NCBI GenBank assembly: GCA_910578845.1
Contig: CAJTSL010000059.1
Location: 1-19,401 of the forward strand
Source: an uncultured Lachnospiraceae bacterium
Lineage (GTDB): Bacteria; Bacillota; Clostridia; Lachnospirales; Lachnospiraceae
Direction: 5' to 3'
Length of the DNA: 19,401 nt
This document shows, piece by piece, positions 7,086 through 13,438 of this stretch. Both the position numbers and the translations under genes were made by a program. A model generated the notes under the pieces. The model ran no database searches, had not been told where the DNA came from, and saw only the letters and a list, made by a program, of their open reading frames with translations. The stretch's first letter is position 1. Each line of letters begins with the position of its first letter.

Positions 7086-7579
7086 ATAACAGTGCAGAAG
7101 AGATTTTAATGGACTTCATGTATCAACAATCAACCATCAGACCCGGAAGGGAGTGCGGAAAACCCCCTTGCCGGGGCTTTCTGCATACAGGGAATGCCGC
7201 ATGGAAGATAAAGGACGGTTTTCCATCTCCTTCCGGGCAGAAAGGAAGGGGCAGACAGATTGAAATTATTTCAAGACAGACTTTCTATCTACAAAAAGGC
7301 AAGGGAGCTTTTATACAAAACCCCGAAGTGTGAATCCATAAGCTTTAAAGTTCCGGGATCAGCTCCCTGCCCTCTGAGGAACTGAAGGGTATTTTCTAGC
7401 GTAAGGACAGTTGATTTTTGCTTGGGTGGATTGATTGTCACCCAAGCGAAAAGACTTATCTCAGAACCATAACGGTTCTGCCATCTTAAAAGATAAGTAT
7501 ACGGGCTCGAAGCCTCAATTGTTTGTGCCGGAAGGCAGCGTTGTTCTTGAGCTCCTTACAGCTGTTTTCCCTTTCGTTC
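7086..7579. other. Mobile-element debris with two hairpins
   Basis: No intact gene. A plus-strand fragment encodes LKLFQDRLSIYKKARELLYK, then TPKCESISFKVPGSAPCPL and a stop (to about 7371), without a start and of unknown family. Two strong inverted repeats follow. The first is GCTTGGGTG (7420-7428) with CACCCAAGC (7439-7447). The second is a nested structure, CTTATCT (7455-7461) with AGATAAG (7491-7497) enclosing CAGAACC (7462-7468) with GGTTCTG (7474-7480). Neither has a U-tract downstream on either strand. Confidence 0.4.
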
Positions 7580-7696
7580 TCATATGCCCATATCGTTCCG
7601 GGTGTTTTTTTCATATGTTTTGCTGGCTCGTTCCGGAATGGCGGTTGCCGCTGTTCGCCGGATCATCAGCGTTCCAAATGTTACAGTCTTTCCCAT
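7580..7696 (-). pseudogene. Remnant of a PfkB-type 2-keto-3-deoxygluconate kinase start
   Basis: Eight bases after the aldolase stop, an ATG opens a 38-codon frame beginning MGKTVTFGTLMIRR. This closely resembles the N-terminal strand of 2-keto-3-deoxygluconate kinases (pattern MxKVVTFGEIMLRL), the enzyme expected in such an operon. After about codon 14 (near 7655) the similarity ends and the frame runs into unrelated sequence with a stop at 7580-7582. There is no visible Shine-Dalgarno sequence, so it would have depended on coupling to the aldolase gene. The call rests on 14 residues plus context, so it remains tentative. If right, it marks where the mobile-element region cut into the sugar-acid operon. 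Confidence 0.45.
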
Positions 7697-7704
7697 GGCG
7701 CTTA

Positions 7705-8454
7705 TTATCTAATTAAACTTTGCGCTGTGTCTATGGATTGTTCAGCCAATTTCCCTGGCTCAACCAAAGCCTCGGAAAATAACGCTGTGTCGGGAATGTC
7801 TTTTATCGCGGTTCCCAACCGGACAGCATCTACAATATTCCTGGATTTTTGGCACAGCTTGCTAATTTCTTTCCAGTTCTGGCTATCAATCAATTCTGCC
7901 GTCGCCATATAAGATCCTCCGCAAGCGGCAATAATCGGCGAAGCAATATAATCCGCCAGATTTTTCAAAGAAATGCCTCCCGTAGGTATAACTTTAAACT
8001 GCGGGAAAGGGGCGCTCATGGCCGTGATCTTTGCCAAACCGCCGGACTGCTCAGCAGGAAAGAATTTTAACACTTCCAGTCCAAGATTCAAAGCTGCATG
8101 GTAATCGCTAGGCGTGGTACACCCCGGATAGATCGGGATGTCCTTCTCCTGTGCATAAGCCACCAACTCCGCATCGAAGCCGGGAGTGACAATAAATTGC
8201 CCTCCGGCAGCAATCGTTGCGTCAATCTGTGCCGTTTCCGTAACCGTTCCGGCTCCTACCATCATCTCAGGGCACGCTTCCTTCATCAGCCGGATGGCCG
8301 TATCCGCTCCCGCGGCACGAAAAGTCACTTCTGCCACAGGCACATTGCCCGCACAAAGCGCATGAGCCAGGGGCGCTGCATCCCGATCCGGATTGTTCAG
8401 CTTGATCACAGGAACTACGCCAATATCTGAAATTGCTTTGCTTAATGCATTCAT
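7705..8454 (-). CDS. eda: KDPG/KHG-type aldolase (2-keto-3-deoxy-phosphogluconate aldolase)
   Basis: A 249-residue class I aldolase that forms a Schiff base and cleaves 2-keto-3-deoxy-6-phosphogluconate, or a related 2-keto acid, to pyruvate and an aldehyde. Landmarks are VPVIKLNNP, then VAEVTFR with catalytic Glu42 and Arg46. GAGTVTE and PGCTTPSD are the phosphate/carboxylate-binding regions, LKFFPAE carries the Schiff-base Lys130, and PTGGIS is the last phosphate-binding loop. The tail beyond residue ~205 is about 40 residues longer than in the E. coli enzyme. AAGGAG lies upstream of the ATG. It follows the dehydratase gene by 45 bases on the same strand, so the two are almost certainly one operon. 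Whether the natural substrate is phosphorylated is uncertain because no intact kinase gene is next to it. Confidence 0.92.
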   Translation of the reverse strand: MNALSKAISDIGVVPVIKLNNPDRDAAPLAHALCAGNVPVAEVTFRAAGADTAIRLMKEACPEMMVGAGTVTETAQIDATIAAGGQFIVTPGFDAELVAYAQEKDIPIYPGCTTPSDYHAALNLGLEVLKFFPAEQSGGLAKITAMSAPFPQFKVIPTGGISLKNLADYIASPIIAACGGSYMATAELIDSQNWKEISKLCQKSRNIVDAVRLGTAIKDIPDTALFSEALVEPGKLAEQSIDTAQSLIR

Positions 8455-8499
8455 ATCTTAAAACTCCTTTTTCATTATTTGCTGGACTGACCGATTGCC

Positions 8500-10272
8500 C
8501 TAGTACTCCAGATACGCGCCTTTCATTGGGGAAGCCGCCAATTCGGAGAACAACCGCAGCACGCCCCGCTGATACTTAGCAGGCTTTGGATGCCAACATT
8601 TTCTCCGCTCGGAAAGAATTTCGTCTATTTCTTCCGGTGTTTTTCGCTGCCCATTTACTCCGACAATCTCCAAAACCCGTTCCCGCACATCCAAATGGAT
8701 CAGATCTCCCTCCTCTACCAGAGCGATAGGGCCTCCTGCCTGAGCCTCCGGGGAGCAGTGTCCGATCACAGGCCCCGTAGAAGCGCCGGAAAACCGCCCG
8801 TCTGTAATTAGGGCAATGCTCCGTCCCAGTTCCTTATCAGATGAGATAGCCTCGGAAGTATAAAACATTTCTGGCATTCCGGATCCTTTGGGCCCCTCAT
8901 AGCGGATAAACACTGCGTCACCCGGCTGGACCCTGTGCCGGAGCACTGCCTCGATGCATTCCTCTTCACTGTCAAAAGGACGTGCGTTAAGAACCGCCGA
9001 AAACATTTCCTTTGGACAGGCGGTATGCTTAATCACTGCGCCTTCGGGCGCCAAATTGCCCCGAAGCACTGCAATGGATCCGTCTGTACCGAGAGCCTGA
9101 TCATAGGGACGGATAATATCCTGCCGTGCCAGGCTTAGCCCGTATTTTTGGTTGGCCTTCTCTAGCCATTCCTGGCAACGTTCATAGAAACCGTTTTGTT
9201 TCAACTCATCCAGATTTTCACCTAGTGTTTTTCCGGTAATTGTCATGGCATCTAAATGTAAGACGGCTTTGATCTCCTCCATGATCGCAGGCACGCCGCC
9301 GGCATAATAAAAGAATTCAGCAGGCCATCGCCCAGCGGGACGGATATTCAGCAGATAATGGGCGCCGCGGTGAAGCCTGTCAAACGTGTCGCCGGAAATT
9401 TCGAACCCAAACTCATGCGCAATGGCGGGAATGTGGAGCAGGCAATTGGTAGAACCTGAAATTGCGGCATGGACAAGGATAGCGTTTTCAAAGCTGTCCA
9501 TAGTCACAATATCGCTGGGCCGCATACGCTCCATCTGAGCTAGTTTTACAGACAGCCTTCCTGCATTTCTGGCATATTCAATTAAGTCAGGACTGGTCGC
9601 AGGAAGAAGCGCAGAGCCAGGCAAAGCCAACCCTAGGGCTTCAGCCATAATCTGCATGGTAGAAGCGGTGCCAATGAAGGAACAGGCGCCGCAGCTTGGG
9701 CAAGCATTACACTTGGCCCAGTCCAGAGTCGCCTCATCAATCTCTCCGCGTTCAAATTTAGCCGAATACATTCCAAGCTGTTCCAATGTAAGCAGCTTTG
9801 GCCCCGCGGCCATGGTGCCTCCGGTGACCACTATAGAAGGGATGTCCACCCGCGCCAAGCCCATCAGGTTTCCAGGCATCCCTTTATCGCAGCTGGCTAT
9901 GTATACTCCAGCGTCAAAAGGAGTAGCGTTTGCATGAATCTCTATCATATTAGCGATCATCTCACGGCTCGCCAAGGAAAAATTGATTCCGTCCGTGCCC
10001 TGGCTTTCGCCGTCGCACATATCCGTGCAGAAATATCGGGCGCCATGGCCGCCAGCTTCGGCTACGCCTTGGCAAGCGGCTTCCACCAGCTTATCCAGGT
10101 GGCCGGAGCCGGGATGGCTATCGCCGAAAGTGCTTTCTATAAAAATCTGAGGCTTTGATAAATCCTCTGGCTTCCATCCAGTGCCCAAGCGCAAAGGATC
10201 CAATTCAGGAGCCAGCTTCCGCATTTTTTGGCTTGTCAGGATGGACAAGTTTTTCCTATCGTTTCCATTCAT
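8500..10272 (-). CDS. IlvD/Edd-family sugar-acid dehydratase (YjhG/YagF-like)
   Basis: A 590-residue Fe-S dehydratase of the IlvD/Edd family. It removes water from an aldonic acid (gluconate-, xylonate- or arabinonate-like, or 6-phosphogluconate) to give a 2-keto-3-deoxy acid. Fe-S and metal motifs are FCTDMCDGESQGTDGIN, ASCDKGMPGNLMG and CPSCGACSFIGTASTM. Later come VHAAISGSTNCLLHIPAIAH, LAPEGAVIKHTA and LITDGRFSGASTGPVIGHCS. Several of these read closer to E. coli YjhG/YagF, D-xylonate dehydratases, than to IlvD or Edd. In the first motif region (FGDSHPGSGHL) the cysteine found there in IlvD is absent, as in Edd and YjhG, so dihydroxyacid dehydratase activity is unlikely. GAAAGGA lies upstream of the ATG. 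It is the first gene after its promoter, divergent from the permease gene and followed by the aldolase gene. The exact sugar acid cannot be told. Confidence 0.9.
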   Translation of the reverse strand: MNGNDRKNLSILTSQKMRKLAPELDPLRLGTGWKPEDLSKPQIFIESTFGDSHPGSGHLDKLVEAACQGVAEAGGHGARYFCTDMCDGESQGTDGINFSLASREMIANMIEIHANATPFDAGVYIASCDKGMPGNLMGLARVDIPSIVVTGGTMAAGPKLLTLEQLGMYSAKFERGEIDEATLDWAKCNACPSCGACSFIGTASTMQIMAEALGLALPGSALLPATSPDLIEYARNAGRLSVKLAQMERMRPSDIVTMDSFENAILVHAAISGSTNCLLHIPAIAHEFGFEISGDTFDRLHRGAHYLLNIRPAGRWPAEFFYYAGGVPAIMEEIKAVLHLDAMTITGKTLGENLDELKQNGFYERCQEWLEKANQKYGLSLARQDIIRPYDQALGTDGSIAVLRGNLAPEGAVIKHTACPKEMFSAVLNARPFDSEEECIEAVLRHRVQPGDAVFIRYEGPKGSGMPEMFYTSEAISSDKELGRSIALITDGRFSGASTGPVIGHCSPEAQAGGPIALVEEGDLIHLDVRERVLEIVGVNGQRKTPEEIDEILSERRKCWHPKPAKYQRGVLRLFSELAASPMKGAYLEY

Positions 10273-10366
10273 AGGCTTGATTTTCCTTTCTTATTGCAAT
10301 TATTCTATTTGCGCCAGAAAGCGCGTTGTATTTTGTGAAAAGCAGGGACAATTTCCTGATGGGTTC

Positions 10367-10395
10367 ACTATATCATGCGACGTATGACGTGTCAA
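10367..10395 (-). promoter_or_regulatory. Promoter of the dehydratase-aldolase operon, with embedded operator
   Basis: On the minus strand TTGACA (10395-10390), a 17-base spacer and TATAGT (10372-10367) form a strong sigma-A type promoter about 100 bases before the dehydratase start. The spacer contains the element CATGCGACGTATG (plus strand 10374-10386), an imperfect CATA-N5-TATG palindrome. A regulator bound there would block RNA polymerase. The same element occurs in the divergent permease promoter. Confidence 0.65.
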
Positions 10396-10534
10396 TTGTG
10401 CGGTTTTGACAATAGAATTGCTTATTTTTTGTTTGATTTATCCAATTTTAATTTTTTCTTTGTTATTTTACATAAATCCTCAACTCAATACTTGTTATAT
10501 ATTACTAATTTTATTGCAAATTTTTGTATTTTTA
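10396..10534. other. AT-rich spacer between divergent promoters
   Basis: About 140 bases separate the two promoter/operator units. The stretch is very AT-rich with T and A runs (for example TTATTTTTTGTTTG) and holds no gene. AT-rich DNA of this kind can bend and could aid looping between the two operators, which is an inference. Confidence 0.35.
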
Positions 10535-10563
10535 TTGACATATGACGTATGATGTATTATGAT
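10535..10563 (+). promoter_or_regulatory. Promoter of the GntP permease gene, with embedded operator
   Basis: TTGACA (10535-10540), a 17-base spacer and TATGAT (10558-10563) form a near-consensus promoter about 100 bases upstream of the permease start. The element CATATGACGTATG (10539-10551) overlaps the end of the -35 and the spacer. It shares CAT-N2-GACGTATGA with the element in the opposite promoter. Its position suits repression by the GntR-family protein encoded downstream. Confidence 0.7.
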
Positions 10564-10663
10564 AAACGTGTGAATAGCGAACGACACTGGACAGGAACAT
10601 CGGGAATCCCCATTCCTTTCAGTAAGGGACAATTTAAAAAAATTTTTAGTAGGAGGTATTCTC

Positions 10664-12058
10664 ATGTTATTACTTGTTTTCTTTCTTTCCATTGCCGCGC
10701 TGTTGCTGTGTATTATAAAAGTAAAATTAAATCCTTTCGTTGCTCTACTGGTATGCGCCTATGGTACGGGCCTGCTGGCCCTTGCTACATATCTTGGAGC
10801 AAAGGCGCCTGACGGTTTTGCTTCCATCGCTGATGTTACTGCCTGTGTTACCGGAAATTTTGGTTCTACTCTGGGATCTATTGGTATCGTTACCGGCCTT
10901 GGCGTCATGCTGGGTATGTTTATGTATGAGTCCGGCGGCATCGACAGCATTGTAGATAAAGTCCTGAAGCTCGTAGGTTCTAAGCGTTCCCAATATGCGG
11001 TTTCCGTAGCGGGTTTTATTACCGGCATCCCTGTCTTCGGTGATGTTGTATATATCATGTTTGCACCTATGCTTCGGGTTCTCTCCCGGAAGACTGGCTA
11101 TTCTATGGCTGCCTATGGCGGTGCGCTGGCCATTGCAACCACCTGTACCTTTGCGCTGGTACTGCCTACTGCGCCTCCGTTAGCAGTCGCTGGAGCTATG
11201 GACGTTAACGTAGGAGTGTTCTTCTTTTATGCCCTCATTGCTGCATTCATAGGAATGTTCGTGGGCGGCATCTTATATGGGGGAATCGTGAACAGAATGG
11301 ATCAAAAAGCCGGCAAGACCTGGGATTTCTCAGATTTAGACGCTGAGTTAGCAGAAAATGCATCCAAGGCTTTCCGTAAGCCCAAAATGGGCGCGATGAT
11401 GGCTATGTCCATTCTGCTAGTTCCTATCGTACTGATTCTTCTGGGATCCTTCTCCGCATTCCTCCTGCCAGAGGACAGCTCTGTGCTCAAGGTGCTGTCT
11501 TTTCTGGGGGACAAGAACGTAGCCATGACTATCGGCGTGCTCTACGGCGCATTTATCTCTCGGCCGCATCTGAACCGCTCTATTACGGAGATCATGAACG
11601 CGGGAGCAGATAAGATCGGGCTTGTGCTGCTCATCACAGGAGCCGGCGGCGCATATGGCGGTGTGCTCAAAGCCTGCGGAATTGCCACGGTGATTACGGA
11701 CGGGCTTCAGGGATTCCATATGCCAATACTTGTCATGTGCTTTGTCATTGCTCAGGTTCTGCGTATTGCTACCGGTTCTACTACCGTAGCCCTGACCACC
11801 ACGGCGGCTATTGTATCCGGCGCGGCGGCGGCGTCCGGCATTTCTCCCATCCTGTGCGCCATTGCAGTATGTGCCGGCGGCATCGGACTGTCCCTGCCTA
11901 ACGACTCAGGCTTCTGGGCGGTTTCCCGTTTCTTCCACCTCAATGAAGTTGACACGATCCGTGGGTGGTCTTTGGGAGGCTTCGTTTCTGGCCTGTCTAT
12001 CCTGATTTTTGTATGTATTCTCAGTTTGTTCCAGGGGTATCTGCCCGGCCTGATTTAA
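10664..12058 (+). CDS. gntP: GntP family gluconate/sugar-acid permease
   Basis: A 464-residue polytopic membrane protein of the GntP (gluconate:H+ symporter) family. It is hydrophobic throughout, with roughly a dozen membrane segments. Typical family segments are GSIGIVTGLGVMLGMFMYES, GFITGIPVFGDVVYIMFAP, LPTAPPLAVAGAM and ITGAGGAYGGVLKACGIA. The closing part has IATGSTTVALTTTAAIVSG and LSLPNDSGFWAVSRF. The GIPVF...D and GSTTVA regions are conserved in gluconate permeases. Length is normal for the family. AGGAGG precedes the ATG. It is divergent from the dehydratase operon and followed by its likely regulator gene, with a terminator in between. It probably imports the sugar acid that the dehydratase consumes. 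The substrate within the family (gluconate, idonate, xylonate and others) is not resolved by sequence reading. Confidence 0.92.
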   Translation: MLLLVFFLSIAALLLCIIKVKLNPFVALLVCAYGTGLLALATYLGAKAPDGFASIADVTACVTGNFGSTLGSIGIVTGLGVMLGMFMYESGGIDSIVDKVLKLVGSKRSQYAVSVAGFITGIPVFGDVVYIMFAPMLRVLSRKTGYSMAAYGGALAIATTCTFALVLPTAPPLAVAGAMDVNVGVFFFYALIAAFIGMFVGGILYGGIVNRMDQKAGKTWDFSDLDAELAENASKAFRKPKMGAMMAMSILLVPIVLILLGSFSAFLLPEDSSVLKVLSFLGDKNVAMTIGVLYGAFISRPHLNRSITEIMNAGADKIGLVLLITGAGGAYGGVLKACGIATVITDGLQGFHMPILVMCFVIAQVLRIATGSTTVALTTTAAIVSGAAAASGISPILCAIAVCAGGIGLSLPNDSGFWAVSRFFHLNEVDTIRGWSLGGFVSGLSILIFVCILSLFQGYLPGLI

Positions 12059-12096
12059 TTTCAAATGAGGCTGCGGGCCACAGAACGAACGGTAGC

Positions 12097-12137
12097 GCGC
12101 CGCAATACTGCGGCGCTCTCTCCCCTTGTCTTTTTTC
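12097..12137 (+). terminator. Intrinsic terminator after the permease gene
   Basis: A 7-bp GC-rich stem, GCGCCGC (12097-12103) with GCGGCGC (12110-12116) and loop AATACT, is followed by a pyrimidine-rich tail ending in a T run (12131-12136). It lies 39 bases after the permease stop. The downstream regulator has its own promoter within and after the tail. Confidence 0.75.
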
Positions 12138-12154
12138 AATTGTTTCGCTATAAT
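12126..12154 (+). promoter_or_regulatory. Promoter of the GntR regulator gene
   Basis: TTGTCT (12126-12131), a 17-base spacer and a perfect TATAAT (12149-12154), 41 bases before the start codon. The -35 overlaps the tail of the permease terminator. No copy of the CATA-N5-TATG element was seen here, so autoregulation through that site is not indicated. Confidence 0.6.
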
Positions 12155-12195
12155 ACAGTTAGCTGGCAATCGAATTGGAAAGGAATTTTTTATTT

Positions 12196-12912
12196 ATGGA
12201 AACATATTTTGAATCAATTAACAACAAAGAGCGCTCTCTGCCTGAGCAGGCGGCTGATCAGATTGCAAAATTAATTATGGAGAATCACCTAACCAGCGAG
12301 AATAAACTTCCCAGCGAGTTTGAATTGGCGGAACTGCTGAACGTAGGCCGCGGCACTGTCCGCGAGGCAGTCAAACTGCTGGTGGCTCGCAATGTCCTGG
12401 AAATCCGAAGAGGCAAGGGTACCTATCTGGCGCCAAATCCCGGAGAGGTTCCAGATCCCCTGGGATTTGCCTATTACCCGGATCAGATGCGTCTGGCGCT
12501 GGACTTGGTCGAAATCCGCAGCCAGCTGGAGCCTTGGGTTGCCCGCATGGCGGCGGAACACGCAACCGCTGGGAATATCGAACTATTGCGGGAATGTTGC
12601 GCTAAAGTGGAACAGGACATTTTGAATAAGCGCGATCACTCTCAAAATGACGTGCAGTTCCATGTGGCAATTGCAGAATGCACGCAAAATCTAGTAGTCC
12701 CAAGGCTGATTCCCATTATTACATATTCCATCACGTTGTTTGTTTCGCTGACAGAGAGCCGCCTGCGAACGGAAACGATTATAGGACATCGGGAACTTTT
12801 AGAAGCTATTAGCGACGGGGACGGTCTGCGCGCAGAGAAATCCATGATACAGCATATTGAATACAACAAAGCTTTATTACAGGAAATAACCCGGCGCGAA
12901 GGCGTACAATAA
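12196..12912 (+). CDS. GntR-family transcriptional regulator, FadR/FCD subfamily
   Basis: A 238-residue DNA-binding regulator. The N-terminal winged helix (about residues 13-78) includes SLPEQAADQIAKLIMEN, KLPSEFELAELLNVGRGTVR and the wing RRGKGTYLAP, all hallmarks of GntR proteins. The C-terminal all-helical FCD domain (about 95-225) has LVEIRSQLEPWVARMAAEHA, then DVQFHVAIAECTQN, GHRELLEAI and IQHIEYNK. The aspartate and histidines in these fit the metal-binding site that also binds the ligand in this subfamily. The ATG at 12196 is preferred to a TTG at 12175 because AAAGGA lies between them. Placed beside the permease and dehydratase genes, it most likely senses the sugar acid or its keto-deoxy product and controls the divergent promoters. 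Confidence 0.9.
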   Translation: METYFESINNKERSLPEQAADQIAKLIMENHLTSENKLPSEFELAELLNVGRGTVREAVKLLVARNVLEIRRGKGTYLAPNPGEVPDPLGFAYYPDQMRLALDLVEIRSQLEPWVARMAAEHATAGNIELLRECCAKVEQDILNKRDHSQNDVQFHVAIAECTQNLVVPRLIPIITYSITLFVSLTESRLRTETIIGHRELLEAISDGDGLRAEKSMIQHIEYNKALLQEITRREGVQ

Positions 12913-13235
12913 ATCCTGCCATCTATTTTCTCTAATGCCTTTCTGAATAATACCTTACAGAGAAATGCCGAGGCACTGCCAACGGCCGGTTCTGCATACA
13001 AAATTCCGTTTATTTCCCCAGATAAGTACCAAGCATTTGATTTGTGATATCGGGACTACGGAGAAGGTTTGAGAATGCCATCATAATAGAATAAATCTGC
13101 GAGTCCTCTTAACTATCGACAAATTTCTTGATTTCATATTATATAAGAGTGATATATAACAACGTTATGGGCAGGGGACGGATTAATGAGCGGAGCAGAA
13201 CAGACAACGTTACACTAGAAAAAATCAAAAAAAGA
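12913..13235. other. Gene-free stretch before the glutamine synthetase promoter
   Basis: About 320 bases without a supportable gene or a clear terminator for the regulator gene. After the regulator stop the same frame stays open to a TGA near 13045 and reads protein-like in places (SAYKIPFISPDKYQAFDL), but there is no start site. Two similar blocks, ACAACGTTA, occur near 13160 and 13203. No known RNA element was recognised. Confidence 0.3.
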
Positions 13236-13264
13236 TTGACAAAAGATTTTTAAAGGTGTATTAT
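13236..13264 (+). promoter_or_regulatory. Promoter of the glnN operon
   Basis: A perfect TTGACA (13236-13241), a 17-base spacer and TATTAT (13259-13264). The expected transcription start (about 13271) lies 3 bases before the first hexaloop hairpin, so the hairpin would be at the very 5' end of the RNA. Such a strong promoter fits control by attenuation rather than by promoter strength. Confidence 0.75.
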
Positions 13265-13273
13265 CCAACATGT

Positions 13274-13291
13274 AAAGGCAAGGGCGTCTTT
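13274..13291 (+). promoter_or_regulatory. ANTAR-type hexaloop hairpin 1
   Basis: AAAGGC (13274-13279) pairs with GTCTTT (13286-13291) around the six-base loop AAGGGC. A at loop position 1 and G at position 4 are the residues known to be needed for binding by ANTAR-domain antiterminators such as NasR and EutV. Its 3' half, GTCTTT, is also part of the 5' arm of terminator 1, so the two structures exclude each other. Confidence 0.65.
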
Positions 13292-13318
13292 GAGATAGAA
13301 TTCTCAGAGACGCTTTTT
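13284..13318 (+). terminator. Leader terminator 1 upstream of glnN
   Basis: A 12-bp stem, GCGTCTTTGAGA (13284-13295) with TCTCAGAGACGC (13302-13313), has one G-U pair and loop TAGAAT. TTTTT (13314-13318) follows. It is a textbook intrinsic terminator about 120 bases before the glnN start codon, so transcription must pass it for glnN to be expressed. Confidence 0.85.
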
Positions 13319-13350
13319 ACTTTATAAATGAAAATACATACTATTTGAAT

Positions 13351-13370
13351 AAAAGGCAAGGGAGTCTTTT
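13351..13370 (+). promoter_or_regulatory. ANTAR-type hexaloop hairpin 2
   Basis: AAAAGGC (13351-13357) pairs with GTCTTTT (13364-13370) around the loop AAGGGA, again with A at position 1 and G at position 4. It repeats hairpin 1 almost exactly (AAAGGCAAGGG then GTCTTT). Its arms are also used by the long terminator 2 hairpin, so binding of an ANTAR protein would prevent that fold. Confidence 0.65.
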
Positions 13371-13417
13371 GCGGTGCAGGAAAAGCGCCATGAAAGTCAT
13401 TCTTGTCTTTTTATTTT
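13352..13417 (+). terminator. Leader terminator 2 upstream of glnN
   Basis: AAAGGCAAG (13352-13360) pairs with CTTGTCTTT (13402-13410). Inside, CTTTTG pairs with TGAAAG, and GGTGC pairs with GCGCC, giving a long imperfect hairpin closed by the loop AGGAAAA. TTATTTTC (13411-13418) follows as a U-rich tail. It ends about 20 bases before the glnN start codon and competes with hairpin 2. Confidence 0.55.
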
Positions 13418-13438
13418 CAAATTGGAAGGAGTGGGATT

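Noticed and set aside
7109..7333. 74-residue open frame on the plus strand
   Set aside because: No start site; the alternative frame over its 3' half reads more like decayed coding sequence.
7420..7447. Hairpin as a terminator of the aldolase operon
   Set aside because: On the minus strand it is followed by an A-rich, not a T-rich, run, and it lies about 260 bases past the aldolase stop.
7435..7912. Plus-strand open frames with hydrophobic content overlapping the aldolase gene end
   Set aside because: They run through the two hairpins and antisense to the aldolase and kinase remnant; best explained as shadows.
12175..12195. TTG start for the GntR-type regulator
   Set aside because: AAAGGA lies between it and the ATG at 12196, which gives a normal FadR-type N-terminus.
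13403..13438. Upstream TTG start that would lengthen glnN by 12 codons
   Set aside because: It lies inside leader terminator 2, has no ribosome binding site, and the ATG at 13439 has AAGGAG at the right distance.
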